Of a DNA stretch of 64,000 nucleotides, positions 1 to 8,638 are shown in pieces. Under the pieces are notes generated by a model. The model had not been told where the DNA came from. It did no database searches and saw only the letters and a program-made list of their open reading frames with translations. This DNA comes from Tritrichomonas musculus (taxonomy: Eukaryota > Parabasalia > Tritrichomonadida > Tritrichomonadidae). A program made the position numbers and the translations under genes. Numbering within the stretch: position 1 is the first letter of the stretch; each line of letters begins with the position of its first letter. The stretch is from the NCBI GenBank assembly GCA_039105265.1, contig JAPFFF010000049.1, forward strand, positions 1,137,501 to 1,201,500, read 5' to 3'.

Positions 1-1817
1 TAAAATTTCACCCATACAAGCATTTACCAGGAAAACTCTCCTACATACAAACGCAAGAATTTCAAGAAAAAGGGCTAAATACACCGAAAGAACAACTAAA
101 CTGGCTAAATGCTAAATTGTTATGGAATTCTTTAGATCAAGATCAAAAGTGTCTCCTTGCTGCATATTTATTAGGAGACGAATTATATGCAAAAGGCGAA
201 AAACAAGCATTACATTTGTTCATCGATGACGATAAACCAAATGATGACACAATTACAATTCAGTGCGCTACTTGGTGGGATGATTTGGTAAAAAAATTAG
301 CAGATCTCAAAAAGCCAAAAATGGCAAAACACATCCAAAAGAAATTCGATTACAGACAAAATAATAGATATGGCTTGCCATTCGATGTAATAAAGTTTTT
401 AATGTATCAACATTTAGACCAATACCGCTCAGAATACACAAACAATAAAGCTGTTTTAGGGGAATTAACACCAGATGATCCAAAAAATATTGATGAAATG
501 AATGAAATCATAGAAGGAGACCATCCAGAATTATCAAAAGAGCAACAAAACGCAATTTCAGAATTAACAATTGCGTATAGAAAAATTTATCCTTTGTCAA
601 CATTCGTTGATGCATATGCACATGCACGTGAAAAAATTGTTACAGTTATGGAAGAGCACAAATACCTCGAACATGTCCCACCTTTGATTGAATTGCTCAC
701 GGAAGAAGAAAATGTAAAATATGCACAAAAAATGGAAGAAGAGCGTCAGGAAGAAGAAAATGCAAAAGAGTATCTCATTTCATCAACAGCAGACATATTA
801 CAAAGAATAAATCCAGAAATGTCAAGAAAAGAGGCAATGGCCGATGCAGATAGCAGATTGTTTCACAAAATGTTTGATGACAAAAAGACAGCAAGAGAAA
901 TCTTCTCAAAGGAATTATTGAGCAGTGAAGAATTGAAAAAATGGGAATCATCAACCAAGGAAATTCAATCAATTATAGAAATCCAAGAAGATTCTGATGA
1001 TGTTGATAAAGATGTTGACGATGTTCTCGAAATCTTAAACAAATTGCCTGAAAAAGATGAAAAGGATCTCACCGCACCTGAAAAAGATAACGAAGACGAA
1101 AGCGAAAAAAATCTCATCTTTACCACCAGCAGAAAATTTCAAAAACTATATCTCGAAAAGACCAATCAAGAAATTAATGATGAAGTTCAAAAAAGATTGA
1201 ATGCCAAAATGAAAGGAAATCGAAAAGCATCAAGAATTTTCCCTGATGAGTTACTCAATGATGATGAAAAAGAAAGATGGTCAACAATTGAAGACAACTA
1301 TACTCATCAATTCGATGAAAAAATTTCCAAAGAAGTAACTACAAATGTTCTTTTTGATTTACAGACGGAGAACGACTCACTAGTATTGCCACCACCGGGA
1401 ATGAGCAAAGAAGACTGGGCAAGAATGAATGCCGATCCTAACAAATTAAAAGCAGATATTTATAAAAAATTACAAGACCTCCCACCACCACCACAACTTC
1501 CACCTCCACCAGAAAATTGGCAAGAATTACCTCAAACTCACATATGGGGAAATATACAAGAATTCACATCCGATCAAAAATCTCAAAAGGAAATTCAGCT
1601 AAGAAATGAATTGATCGAATTCTTCAAAAAGCGATACAATGGGAACGAGGATTTGGCAAATGAAGTCGTTCACGCAAGAATTGCTGAATTTCAAAAGAAA
1701 ACACCAAACGTATCCTGGTTCAAATTCCACATTGACAATTTCCTCACCGCAGTTGAACGTCAAGATCTACACACTGAACCAGTTCCACCTAACGTTCAAG
1801 AAGTTGACGAAAAATAA
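1..1817 (+). CDS. C-terminal part of a giant charged repetitive protein
   Basis: The frame is open from base 3, so the gene begins outside the window; only about 605 residues are visible. The sequence is very rich in Lys, Glu, Asp and Gln with predicted long helices. A Pro-rich linker (PPPPQLPPPPENW) lies near base 1480, followed by a helical tail. Short stretches such as the one around base 1135 (FQKLYLEKTNQEIND) resemble motifs in the giant protein at 56117-64000, suggesting related, degenerate helical repeats. No enzymatic motif is seen. It could be a scaffold, core or tegument-like protein. The function is unknown. Confidence 0.75.
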   Translation, partial: KFHPYKHLPGKLSYIQTQEFQEKGLNTPKEQLNWLNAKLLWNSLDQDQKCLLAAYLLGDELYAKGEKQALHLFIDDDKPNDDTITIQCATWWDDLVKKLADLKKPKMAKHIQKKFDYRQNNRYGLPFDVIKFLMYQHLDQYRSEYTNNKAVLGELTPDDPKNIDEMNEIIEGDHPELSKEQQNAISELTIAYRKIYPLSTFVDAYAHAREKIVTVMEEHKYLEHVPPLIELLTEEENVKYAQKMEEERQEEENAKEYLISSTADILQRINPEMSRKEAMADADSRLFHKMFDDKKTAREIFSKELLSSEELKKWESSTKEIQSIIEIQEDSDDVDKDVDDVLEILNKLPEKDEKDLTAPEKDNEDESEKNLIFTTSRKFQKLYLEKTNQEINDEVQKRLNAKMKGNRKASRIFPDELLNDDEKERWSTIEDNYTHQFDEKISKEVTTNVLFDLQTENDSLVLPPPGMSKEDWARMNADPNKLKADIYKKLQDLPPPPQLPPPPENWQELPQTHIWGNIQEFTSDQKSQKEIQLRNELIEFFKKRYNGNEDLANEVVHARIAEFQKKTPNVSWFKFHIDNFLTAVERQDLHTEPVPPNVQEVDEK

Positions 1818-1829
1818 AAATTCCGATTA

Positions 1830-1884
1830 TTGAGAGGTCGGTATAAAAATTACTCTCAACAAGATTTAGGTTTCTAATAAACCT
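1830..1884. terminator. Two small hairpins in a convergent gap
   Basis: The short gap between two convergent genes holds two inverted repeats: TTGAGAG/CTCTCAA (1830-1859) and AGGTTT/AAACCT (1868-1884). They may help 3'-end formation for the converging transcripts. This is an inference from position only. Confidence 0.3.
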
Positions 1885-1909
1885 TTAATTTAAAAAATTA
1901 ACTTTTTAT

Positions 1910-2305
1910 TTATTTATCTTCTTTTGCTTTTTCTTTTGCTATTTCTTTTGCTTTTTCTTTTGATATAGGAACATAATATCCTTGATCGTAACCAATCATC
2001 ATTCCGGGTGACAAAAATTGTTGAATGAATTCGATATGAGTATCAAACCATTTAATCAAACAATCTTTTTTCCGTTGTTCTTCACGTGAGAAACCAGGGA
2101 TGATGATTTTTAAGTTATGTTGCATTAATTGTCTCATAACATGAGCAACAGAAAGCAATTTTTCGATTGAAACATTTTCACCATATCTCTTTTTGAGTAC
2201 TTTCCAAGCTTCTGTCTTTTTAATATTTCTCATGTCTTTTGCAGACATAGCTGGAATATCATCTTTAATTTCATTTTGTTCAGGTACACTTGGTTTGTCA
2301 GACAT
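1910..2305 (-). CDS. Hypothetical 131-residue charged protein
   Basis: The ATG at 2305 is preceded, reading the minus strand, by AAAAAGTTCATTTTT, a start-site motif also used at 7654 and 8042, which supports this start. The protein is helical and charged and ends in a Lys/Glu-Ala repeat (KEKAKEIAKEKAKEDK). No family was recognised. It is divergent from 2394-2672 and convergent with the giant gene to the left. Confidence 0.6.
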   Translation of the reverse strand: MSDKPSVPEQNEIKDDIPAMSAKDMRNIKKTEAWKVLKKRYGENVSIEKLLSVAHVMRQLMQHNLKIIIPGFSREEQRKKDCLIKWFDTHIEFIQQFLSPGMMIGYDQGYYVPISKEKAKEIAKEKAKEDK

Positions 2306-2393
2306 TTATAAAAATGAACTTTTTCACTAGGCGACCGTTAACCAAAAAATCTAATTTTTTCTCGTGAGGTCATCACATCATTTTTATACAAGC

Positions 2394-2672
2394 ATGGAAG
2401 CCCGTACGATCCAACACTTACTTGAAGTTGTCGAAGCTCTTGATAGTGTTCATGAATGGAGAACTATTTCTGATGATCTTGATCAAAGAGAAAAAATGGC
2501 ATATATGCTCCAAGAAGCTGCAACCAATATGAATCACATCGATGATGTTCGTGTGATAATGAATGATGGAGATAGCTCAAATGAAGAAAAAGCTAACGAA
2601 CTTGAATGCTTCTTCATTGAAGAATTAAAGACAGGTTTGAAAAATCTCAAACGCTGGAACGAAAGGAAATAA
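2394..2672 (+). CDS. Hypothetical 92-residue small helical protein
   Basis: The start was placed at the ATG at 2394 because the initiator-like TCATTTTTATAC lies just upstream; the longer frame from 2364 would run through that promoter. The product is a small acidic helical protein (starts MEARTIQHLLEVVEAL) with no recognised family. It is one of many such small genes in this element. Confidence 0.6.
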   Translation: MEARTIQHLLEVVEALDSVHEWRTISDDLDQREKMAYMLQEAATNMNHIDDVRVIMNDGDSSNEEKANELECFFIEELKTGLKNLKRWNERK

Positions 2673-3070
2673 TTAATTAAATAAACAATTCAATTTACTG
2701 CATTTTTTGACACTCTTTTTATTTTTTGCATTTTTTGACAATTCATTTTTAAGATTTCTAATTGTGATATTTGAATTCTACGTCCTTGAAAACCTTAAAA
2801 ATATTAAAATCTTTGAAAAAGGTCCATTATTTTCCAAGATATATGTATTTCAAATTTTAAAAAATTCAATGGATGAAAAATTGAATATGGGGGTAAACAA
2901 TTTGTCTCAAAAATATCTTGATAATTATTGAACCTTTTAGGAATATTTTAATAAATATAATCTTTATTATTAAAAATATAAATAATATTATAATATAAAA
3001 GGATAATATTAAAAATTTTAAAAATACATTTTTTGACACCCCTTTTATTTTTATTGCATTTTCTGACAAT
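2673..3070. repeat. AT-rich gap flanked by ~45-bp direct repeats of promoter-like sequence
   Basis: Copies at 2700-2745 and 3027-3073 each contain CATTTTTTGACAC, a T-rich run, then GCATTTT[T/C]TGACAATTCA. The TTTTGACA core is the one used by this element's promoters. The roughly 280 bases between them are extremely AT-rich and I see no supported gene there. The arrangement could be remnants of a deleted small gene cassette or spare promoters. It abuts the 3' end of the integrase gene. Confidence 0.5.
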
Positions 3071-4459
3071 TCAAATAGGATCTAATCTATAACGAGGTAA
3101 TATTTGAGTATTTCCTTTAAGATCTTGTATTAAATATTTACCATTTTGAAAACCTTTTACAAAAAATCTACCAGGTTGAGTTATTGATCGTCTTTTTTTA
3201 AGAGTGTCTTTATTATTATATACAATTACTTCTTGGTTTTCTTTTAAATTATAACCTTTTTGAGCAGAAACATTATAATTAGCTTGAGAAATACGTCTAC
3301 AAATAAAAGTATATAAATCAGAATTATTTTGCATTTGACTAAGGGAAACATTCATACCTGCATATTTTGACAAAGTTAAGTGTGGGGCATTATTATATTG
3401 AACAACTAATTCTTTTAATATTTCAGGGTAGATGTCTCTTTGAACTTCAAAAGCCATATCTCTCAAAGTTCTAATAATTCTATCAACTATACCTAATGAA
3501 GAATGTAATGGACTAGTTGTTTGTTTTTCACCTGGTTTTCGTAAAAATGATGGATAATGATAATCATCCATTCTATCAACAGGTTCCCATTTAATTCCAT
3601 TTGAGTTTAAAAAATTTATTGTTTCTTCAGAACAAAAACCTTTTTCACCATCTCCGGTCAATATTTTAGGTTTCATTCCTTGTTGAAATAAAGTATTTAA
3701 AGCTTTTGTTATTGAAATAGATGTTTTTTGTCCAGCAGTCATAATTTTATTTATATCACCAAAACATTCTCTACCTAAAGGAATTGCATATAAATATCGA
3801 CTATTGGCTTCTATACAAATTAAGTACCCAACATTTTTTTCAAACATAATATCAATTAAATAAGTACCAGGTTCACATAATTTATGTAAATAATATTTTT
3901 TATTCTTATTAGTTGGAAATTGTTTCTTTTGAACATAATCATCTTCAGAAACATAATTTGGCTCAATAACTTTTTCAAATTGTTTTAATAATACATGTCT
4001 TTTATTTTTATTTCTAAATGCAATATCAGGTACATTTGTTTTACCTTTGAATTCAACTATCATTCCTGGTTGTTCCATAATTTTTGTAATATATATTTCA
4101 TACCATTCTTCCATAGTATATTTATCTTTACCTTTTTTCCATCCAGAGGTCAATTTTTCAAATTCAGGAAAAGTACGAATATTTTCATTATGTAAATTAT
4201 TAATTACATGGTTCTCAATTTTTTCTTCAAAACTTAATTCATCATCAGGAATTTTTTCATCTGTGATTACAGGTAATGATTCAGATAATACTTTTCGAAA
4301 TTCTGAATAAGCATTATAAATTTGTTCAAATTCATCATCAGTTACAAAATCTTTTTGATAACCTTTATAATTTCTAGCTTCATTTGGCATTATTAATTTC
4401 TTTTGATAAGCTTTCTTTTCTAAATAATTCATTAATTTTTCACCTTCTGACGATAACAT
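3071..4459 (-). CDS. Polinton-type RVE integrase (outer element)
   Basis: A 462-residue protein with a central retroviral-type integrase core at about residues 200-365. Recognisable stretches are YLIDIMF, the LTGDGEKGF loop and IVDRIIRTLRDM, followed by YNNAPH typical of Polinton integrases. The C-terminus (about 395-462) has the small basic barrel/chromo-like style GRFFVKGFQNGKYLIQD. This family joins element ends into host DNA with 5-6 bp duplications. The ATG at 4459 lies immediately divergent from the tandem small genes at 4512. The inner element's integrase is a distant relative. Confidence 0.9.
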   Translation of the reverse strand: MLSSEGEKLMNYLEKKAYQKKLIMPNEARNYKGYQKDFVTDDEFEQIYNAYSEFRKVLSESLPVITDEKIPDDELSFEEKIENHVINNLHNENIRTFPEFEKLTSGWKKGKDKYTMEEWYEIYITKIMEQPGMIVEFKGKTNVPDIAFRNKNKRHVLLKQFEKVIEPNYVSEDDYVQKKQFPTNKNKKYYLHKLCEPGTYLIDIMFEKNVGYLICIEANSRYLYAIPLGRECFGDINKIMTAGQKTSISITKALNTLFQQGMKPKILTGDGEKGFCSEETINFLNSNGIKWEPVDRMDDYHYPSFLRKPGEKQTTSPLHSSLGIVDRIIRTLRDMAFEVQRDIYPEILKELVVQYNNAPHLTLSKYAGMNVSLSQMQNNSDLYTFICRRISQANYNVSAQKGYNLKENQEVIVYNNKDTLKKRRSITQPGRFFVKGFQNGKYLIQDLKGNTQILPRYRLDPI

Positions 4460-4476
4460 TTAAATTTCAATAAAGA

Positions 4477-4511
4477 GCGGTTTTGACACTTCACTTTTAT
4501 TTTTTGTTTTC
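4477..4511 (+). promoter_or_regulatory. Class-1 promoter, copy upstream of 4512
   Basis: GCGGTTTTGACA followed by CTTCACTTTTATTTTTT, then the ATG within a few bases. The same block recurs almost letter for letter at 4756-4785 and 5048-5076, and in variant form at 10512, 11917, 7014 (reverse strand) and 15812 (reverse strand). The TTCACTTTT part fits the trichomonad initiator; CGGTTTTGACA would be an upstream activator site. Confidence 0.7.
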
Positions 4512-4751
4512 ATGTCTAAATTGGAAGAAAAATTAATAAGTCTTCGAGAAGAATGGAAAGAAAAATGGAAACAAATAAAAAGAATTCAAAAAAATGCACC
4601 TAATTACACAAATGAGGATGCAATTATAATTTATGATGAATCCAAATTATCGATGGATGATCAAGAAGAATTGGAACGATTACGAAGAGAAAGAGACCGA
4701 CTCCGATATCGAATGAAAGAAATTCAAGAACTTTTAAGAGAAATTAAATAA
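4512..4751 (+). CDS. Tiny coiled-coil protein, tandem copy 1
   Basis: A 79-residue, highly charged helical protein beginning MSKLEEK, with a heptad-like C-terminus (ELERLRRERDRLRYRMKE). It has the same opening residues, size and promoter as the next two genes, so the three form a tandem family. The function is unknown; small accessory regulators or host-interaction proteins are possible. Confidence 0.75.
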   Translation: MSKLEEKLISLREEWKEKWKQIKRIQKNAPNYTNEDAIIIYDESKLSMDDQEELERLRRERDRLRYRMKEIQELLREIK

Positions 4752-4755
4752 AAAA

Positions 4756-4790
4756 GCGGTTTTGACACTTCACTTTTATTTTTTGTATTT
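4756..4790 (+). promoter_or_regulatory. Class-1 promoter, copy upstream of 4791
   Basis: GCGGTTTTGACA, then CTTCACTTTTATTTTTTG and the ATG. It is almost identical to the block at 4477. Confidence 0.7.
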
Positions 4791-5039
4791 ATGTCTAAAT
4801 TGGAAGATAAACAAGAAAAAATAGAAGAGGAACAAATCGAAAATCTAATGAAAGTAATGAACGAAAAAGAAAAACAAAGACGCCAACTCTTGATGAAAGC
4901 ACCAGAGATTGAAAATGAGTACGGAAAGATGTGTCATAACATCTCAGCCTTGAATCCTGAAGATAAACAAGAATGGTATCGATTACAAAGTGAACTTCAA
5001 GAAATCCGTCATCAACTCTTTAAAATTTCAAAGTCTTAA
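4791..5039 (+). CDS. Tiny coiled-coil protein, tandem copy 2
   Basis: An 82-residue charged helical protein opening MSKLEDK. The middle is diverged from copy 1 but the overall plan is kept: N-terminal helix, short loop, C-terminal heptads. Its stop merges into TAAATAAA, matching the trichomonad-type poly(A) signal. No function was recognised. Confidence 0.75.
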   Translation: MSKLEDKQEKIEEEQIENLMKVMNEKEKQRRQLLMKAPEIENEYGKMCHNISALNPEDKQEWYRLQSELQEIRHQLFKISKS

Positions 5040-5047
5040 ATAAAAAA

Positions 5048-5081
5048 GCAGTTTTGACACTTCACTTTTATTTTTGTTTTC
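5048..5081 (+). promoter_or_regulatory. Class-1 promoter, copy upstream of 5082
   Basis: GCAGTTTTGACA, then CTTCACTTTTATTTTTG and the ATG. It is the third tandem copy of the block at 4477. Confidence 0.7.
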
Positions 5082-5279
5082 ATGTCTAAATTGCAAGAAG
5101 CTTACGAGAAATGGGATATCTTAGATGAACAAATAAATGACATCGAAAAAAAGGCAGGGATTATAGGTAATCAAAGGGTTTATGATGATAAAGATTTTAG
5201 AAAATTAATGGATTTACGAAGAGAAAGAGACAAAGTAGAAAAAGAAATTGAACTTTTAAGAAAAGAATTAAATAAATAA
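5082..5279 (+). CDS. Tiny coiled-coil protein, tandem copy 3
   Basis: A 65-residue charged helical protein opening MSKLQEAYEK; its C-terminus (LRRERDKVEKEIELLRKELNK) resembles copy 1. It ends four bases before the convergent helicase gene's stop. No function was recognised. Confidence 0.75.
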   Translation: MSKLQEAYEKWDILDEQINDIEKKAGIIGNQRVYDDKDFRKLMDLRRERDKVEKEIELLRKELNK

Positions 5280-5282
5280 AAG

Positions 5283-6986
5283 TTACCTTAATCTATATTT
5301 CTTATCATTATTATTGAATGAGCAGTCTTGTAAAATTTTTTGGTGAAATTCTTGATAAGTTATGGATCTGAAATTTTTTGCTTTTGCCCATTTTTTAAAT
5401 TCAGTCCAGGCTTCAAAAGCTACATAACCATTTCTGAATTTTTGTAAGTTTTCCTCAATAAATAATTTTTCAGGAGATTTTGAAAAGTTCATTAAATTCA
5501 TTCTGGCCTCAGTTGTAGGAAATTGTGCTGGATAGAAATTTGATAAATCAACAGTCAAGAAAAAAGTAATTAAATTGTTTTTGAAATCGTCCCTCTTAAT
5601 TAGATTACGTAAAGGTTGAAAATAGTCTTGGCCTTTCATTGGATAACAATTTGTAACAACAAATCTTCTATCGTCTTCATCAATTCGAATAGGAGCAGGA
5701 TTGTTTGTTAAGAAGATGAAATTGGCAACATTTTCTTTAGATTCAGGATTTCTATGTTTTCCTTCAATAGGAGCGAATATTTCTGTGATTAACGTTTTTA
5801 ATCTTTCATGTTGTTTAAGATATTTTCGATCGTTTTTATTAATATCTTCCTTTTCTGAACATACCAATAATTTTTTGTTTAAGATTTGTAAATTAAAATT
5901 GCTTGTAATATTATCAAAGTTTGCATTTGGATCAGAATATTCACCTAAAAGTTGACAAAGAACATTAGTAAATGTATTTTTCCCACAACCCGGTATACCA
6001 ATAATAACTAATGCAGTACCTGTTTTACCATCTGGATGTTGAAAAATAAATGAAATCCATTTAATGATATAATCATATAATTCTTGGTTAGAATTTGCAA
6101 TAACTCTAAAAATATGATCCAAATATGGTTGAATCACATTTTGTGTACAAAGAATTAATCTTGAATAAGGATACCAATGAAAATATGAAAAAATGTTTGG
6201 ATCTTCGGAATAGAATTTCATTGATTCATAAGTAATGAAATCCATATTCTTCCCAAAGGAAACAACATCAAATGCAGTAATTGCTTTCTTTGTATTTTTA
6301 CCAACTTTTGAATACCCTAATTTAATATTTTTCAATATTGGCGCAAATTGAGTAGGATTTAACATTTCTAACGTATTTGATTGTTTAATTATGAAGATAT
6401 TGTCTAGTTGAATATAACAACAAACTTTTTTGAAATCAGTAAAGAAATCCCCAACACGAATTCCAGTAGAAGAATATTTTCTTTCATAATTCTTATTTTT
6501 AAATGAGATTATTGAACAATTTTCACCAAAATCAATTTGAACAAATTGGTTAATTGTATTATTGAAATATTTCTCCCAAATAACATTTCTTTGAGATTCT
6601 GAGAGTGCATTCAAAATTGGGAAGATCCAATGATTTGAAACTTCTGGATGATTTTCTTGACTACCAATTGCTTGAAGATCTTGTTCAGAATTATCTTGAT
6701 TTGATAAGTACCAATTTTTCACAATATCATACAAAACGTTTGAAACAAATGGAGAACGAAATATATATTTGATAGAAGTTGTTAAATTTTCAAGTGTTGG
6801 TTCAAATAAATTTAATAATCCAACAACATCATCAGGAAACAATTGAATGAGATTTGTATTTATTTCAAAATCACGATCATGAAACTCTTGACCTTGATAT
6901 TGAGGAAAGACATTCTCATTTATATTTTCCATTTGTCTAGCTTCTGGAATTAAGAAATCATCAGAGAGGAAGGTTGGCTGATTCAT
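5283..6986 (-). CDS. Superfamily 3 (D5-like) replicative helicase
   Basis: A 567-residue protein. The ATP-binding P-loop GIPGCGKNTF is at about residue 334, a Walker-B-like LLVCSEKED at about 377, and FIFLTNNPAP (SF3 motif C with its Asn sensor) at about 427, followed by DDRRFVV. This order is typical of SF3 helicases of DNA viruses and Polinton-like viruses, which unwind DNA for replication. The first ~300 residues might hold a primase-like part but no motif was certain. The start at 6986 was chosen over 7013 because the class-1 promoter occupies the extra residues. It shares a divergent promoter with 7037. Confidence 0.88.
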   Translation of the reverse strand: MNQPTFLSDDFLIPEARQMENINENVFPQYQGQEFHDRDFEINTNLIQLFPDDVVGLLNLFEPTLENLTTSIKYIFRSPFVSNVLYDIVKNWYLSNQDNSEQDLQAIGSQENHPEVSNHWIFPILNALSESQRNVIWEKYFNNTINQFVQIDFGENCSIISFKNKNYERKYSSTGIRVGDFFTDFKKVCCYIQLDNIFIIKQSNTLEMLNPTQFAPILKNIKLGYSKVGKNTKKAITAFDVVSFGKNMDFITYESMKFYSEDPNIFSYFHWYPYSRLILCTQNVIQPYLDHIFRVIANSNQELYDYIIKWISFIFQHPDGKTGTALVIIGIPGCGKNTFTNVLCQLLGEYSDPNANFDNITSNFNLQILNKKLLVCSEKEDINKNDRKYLKQHERLKTLITEIFAPIEGKHRNPESKENVANFIFLTNNPAPIRIDEDDRRFVVTNCYPMKGQDYFQPLRNLIKRDDFKNNLITFFLTVDLSNFYPAQFPTTEARMNLMNFSKSPEKLFIEENLQKFRNGYVAFEAWTEFKKWAKAKNFRSITYQEFHQKILQDCSFNNNDKKYRLR

Positions 6987-7036
6987 CGATACAAAAATAA
7001 AAGTGACTGTCAAAACCGTTTTTCATTTTTTAATTA
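6987..7036. promoter_or_regulatory. Bidirectional promoter between helicase and 7037
   Basis: On the minus strand it reads CGGTTTTGACAGTCACTTTT (class 1); on the plus strand AACCGTTTTTCATTTTTT (class 2) precedes the ATG at 7037. The AACCGTT/AACGGTT core is shared, so a single factor could serve both genes. The core fits the general Myb recognition pattern, which is an inference. Confidence 0.65.
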
Positions 7037-7651
7037 ATGTCAAGTGATAATGAATTACCTCTACACTATTCAACTGGGGGTTCACCTCAATATCAATTAT
7101 CACCAAACATGCAAAATTTAAATAATAGTTTTCAAAACTTTGTTGTCAATAATGAAATTGATGAATGGGAAATAGACCGTGATTTTAATGAACCTAAATC
7201 AACGTCTCCAAACGAAGAAGAATTTTATGCAGGAATTAATCAAATTGTAGAAAAACAATTAGAAGAGCATCCAGCAAATCCAAACCGTCATGGAAATCCA
7301 AGACCTCCTGATTGGGGAGATGAATTAGAAACAAGACTCTACAAAAGAAATTGTTTTGAAGATTTTTTAAAAATTCTTGATAAAAATAGAGAATATCCAA
7401 GTGATGAAATCGTTTATTTGTACAATCAATTTTTTCATACACAAATTTCGAATCGCACTTTTGGAAATTTAGGATTAGTCAGAGAAAATTTTCAAGCAAA
7501 AAGAAGAAGATTTCTAGGAATTCAAAAAACATGGTATAAAAGAAAGTGTGCACTCATGAGAACTCATGTGCTCTCTTGTGCGCACAAACTAAAAATTTTC
7601 ACTCACAAAAAGTTTAATAAAAATTTTAATTCAAAAAGTTCATTTTTTTAA
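7037..7651 (+). CDS. Hypothetical 204-residue protein
   Basis: It opens with a low-complexity Asn/Ser/Gln-rich segment (about 1-45) and continues with an acidic part containing PNRHGNPRPPDWGDELE, then a basic C-terminus rich in Arg, Lys and Cys/His. Around codons 170-185 the DNA forms a nested hairpin (7547-7586). No family was recognised. It has the class-2 promoter upstream. Confidence 0.6.
   Translation: MSSDNELPLHYSTGGSPQYQLSPNMQNLNNSFQNFVVNNEIDEWEIDRDFNEPKSTSPNEEEFYAGINQIVEKQLEEHPANPNRHGNPRPPDWGDELETRLYKRNCFEDFLKILDKNREYPSDEIVYLYNQFFHTQISNRTFGNLGLVRENFQAKRRRFLGIQKTWYKRKCALMRTHVLSCAHKLKIFTHKKFNKNFNSKSSFF
7547..7586. repeat. Nested hairpin near the end of 7037-7651
   Basis: TGTGC/GCACA encloses a tighter stem: GCAC-(TC)-ATGAG, loop AA, CTCATGTGC. 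Strong pairing is unusual in this AT-rich neighbourhood. It may be a transcript 3' structure or a leftover of a small insertion. Confidence 0.4.
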
Positions 7652-7653
7652 AA

Positions 7654-8007
7654 ATGTTTCTTTTATTAATGTTAATGTATGCGGATTATTATGTTAAAGT
7701 ATCCGATTGTCCATGTTCTTCAGATTTGGAAAAAATAGAAGATCATCTAAAAAAGATTAACAAAAATCTCAATAGAATATTTCATGTGATGATAGACGAA
7801 TTTAACAAAACTGAATATAAAGAATTAAAGAAAAGAAGAGATTTGACTTGGGAACAATGGAAGAAAAATTCTGATGAATTTTCACAATTACTCAAAGGAG
7901 AAAGTACGCCTGAGACAAACAAAAAACTCGATGAACTTAGAAAAATAAAAGAATTATATTGGGGACATGTCTGGAACTTGAATAATCAAATTGAAAATTT
8001 TGAATAA
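7654..8007 (+). CDS. Small coiled-coil protein with hydrophobic N-terminus
   Basis: A 117-residue product. The first ~13 residues (MFLLLMLMYADYY) are hydrophobic and could be a signal or anchor; the rest is charged helix with heptads (LEKIEDHLKKINKNLNRIF). The ATG follows AAAAAGTTCATTTTTTTA, repeated before 8042. Starts at the second or third ATG are possible. Confidence 0.6.
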   Translation: MFLLLMLMYADYYVKVSDCPCSSDLEKIEDHLKKINKNLNRIFHVMIDEFNKTEYKELKKRRDLTWEQWKKNSDEFSQLLKGESTPETNKKLDELRKIKELYWGHVWNLNNQIENFE

Positions 8008-8041
8008 AAAGTCAATTCATTCAAAAAGTTCATTTTTTTAA

Positions 8042-8305
8042 ATGCAGAGCCAACAAAGTTTACCTAGTGAAAAACAAAAAGAATTAATAAATTTATTAAA
8101 ATTCACTAGAGGTGAAATTGAAAAAACTTGTGATCAAATGATCAAAATGACTGAAGAATTCTTTGATCAAGAAATTGATTTAAAAAATGATTCTCGTCCA
8201 GAGAGACAAGAACAATTACATTCTTTACTAATGACAGTTGGGATTTTAGCAACTTCCAACAGAGAGAATTTCCGAAAATTGGAAGAAACGTTAAAGAATA
8301 AATAA
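8042..8305 (+). CDS. Small helical protein, 87 residues
   Basis: The ATG directly follows a 22-base copy (8019-8040) of the sequence found before 7654, indicating a shared class-2-like promoter and perhaps duplication. The product is charged and helical, with no recognised family. Confidence 0.6.
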   Translation: MQSQQSLPSEKQKELINLLKFTRGEIEKTCDQMIKMTEEFFDQEIDLKNDSRPERQEQLHSLLMTVGILATSNRENFRKLEETLKNK

Positions 8306-8308
8306 ACA

Positions 8309-8340
8309 TAACCGTTTTTTAACCGCTTTCATTTTTATTT
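8309..8340 (+). promoter_or_regulatory. Class-2 promoter before 8341
   Basis: AACCGTTTTTTAACCGC, then TTTCATTTTTATTT and the ATG. It has two tandem AACCG cores and an initiator-like TCATTTTT. Confidence 0.6.
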
Positions 8341-8601
8341 ATGACTGTTACTGAACAAGACCTTGAATTAGAATTTAGAAAATTGTTCAAAAATGATATC
8401 GTGTCTGATTTCCGACATTTAAAGTTATTTTTCATGTTCAAATTAAATGTTATGATCAATGATCTTGAAAATAACAATCTTGATCGATTTAAGAAAGAAG
8501 TTCATTACACACCATTTGTTTTCACAACAATGATTGAACATGATTTCTTTAATAAGATTCAAATCTACAATTCAAGAGAGAAAATTTTAACTACTCCTTA
8601 A
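8341..8601 (+). CDS. Hypothetical 86-residue protein
   Basis: A compact charged protein starting MTVTEQDLELEFRKLF, with mixed helical content and no recognised family. The class-2 promoter immediately before the ATG supports it as a real gene. It is convergent with the surface-protein gene at 8639. Confidence 0.6.
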   Translation: MTVTEQDLELEFRKLFKNDIVSDFRHLKLFFMFKLNVMINDLENNNLDRFKKEVHYTPFVFTTMIEHDFFNKIQIYNSREKILTTP

Positions 8602-8638
8602 TAAATAAAAAAGATTAAATTTTGTTTATTTAATTTTT

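Noticed and set aside
1-1817. Terminal repeat of the outer element at the window edges
   Set aside because: The first and last kilobases show no inverted match by eye; both are inside long reading frames.
2707-2931. 74-residue hydrophobic frame
   Set aside because: Lies across promoter-like repeats in an AT-rich gap, is Phe/Ile/Leu-rich by composition and has no proper start context.
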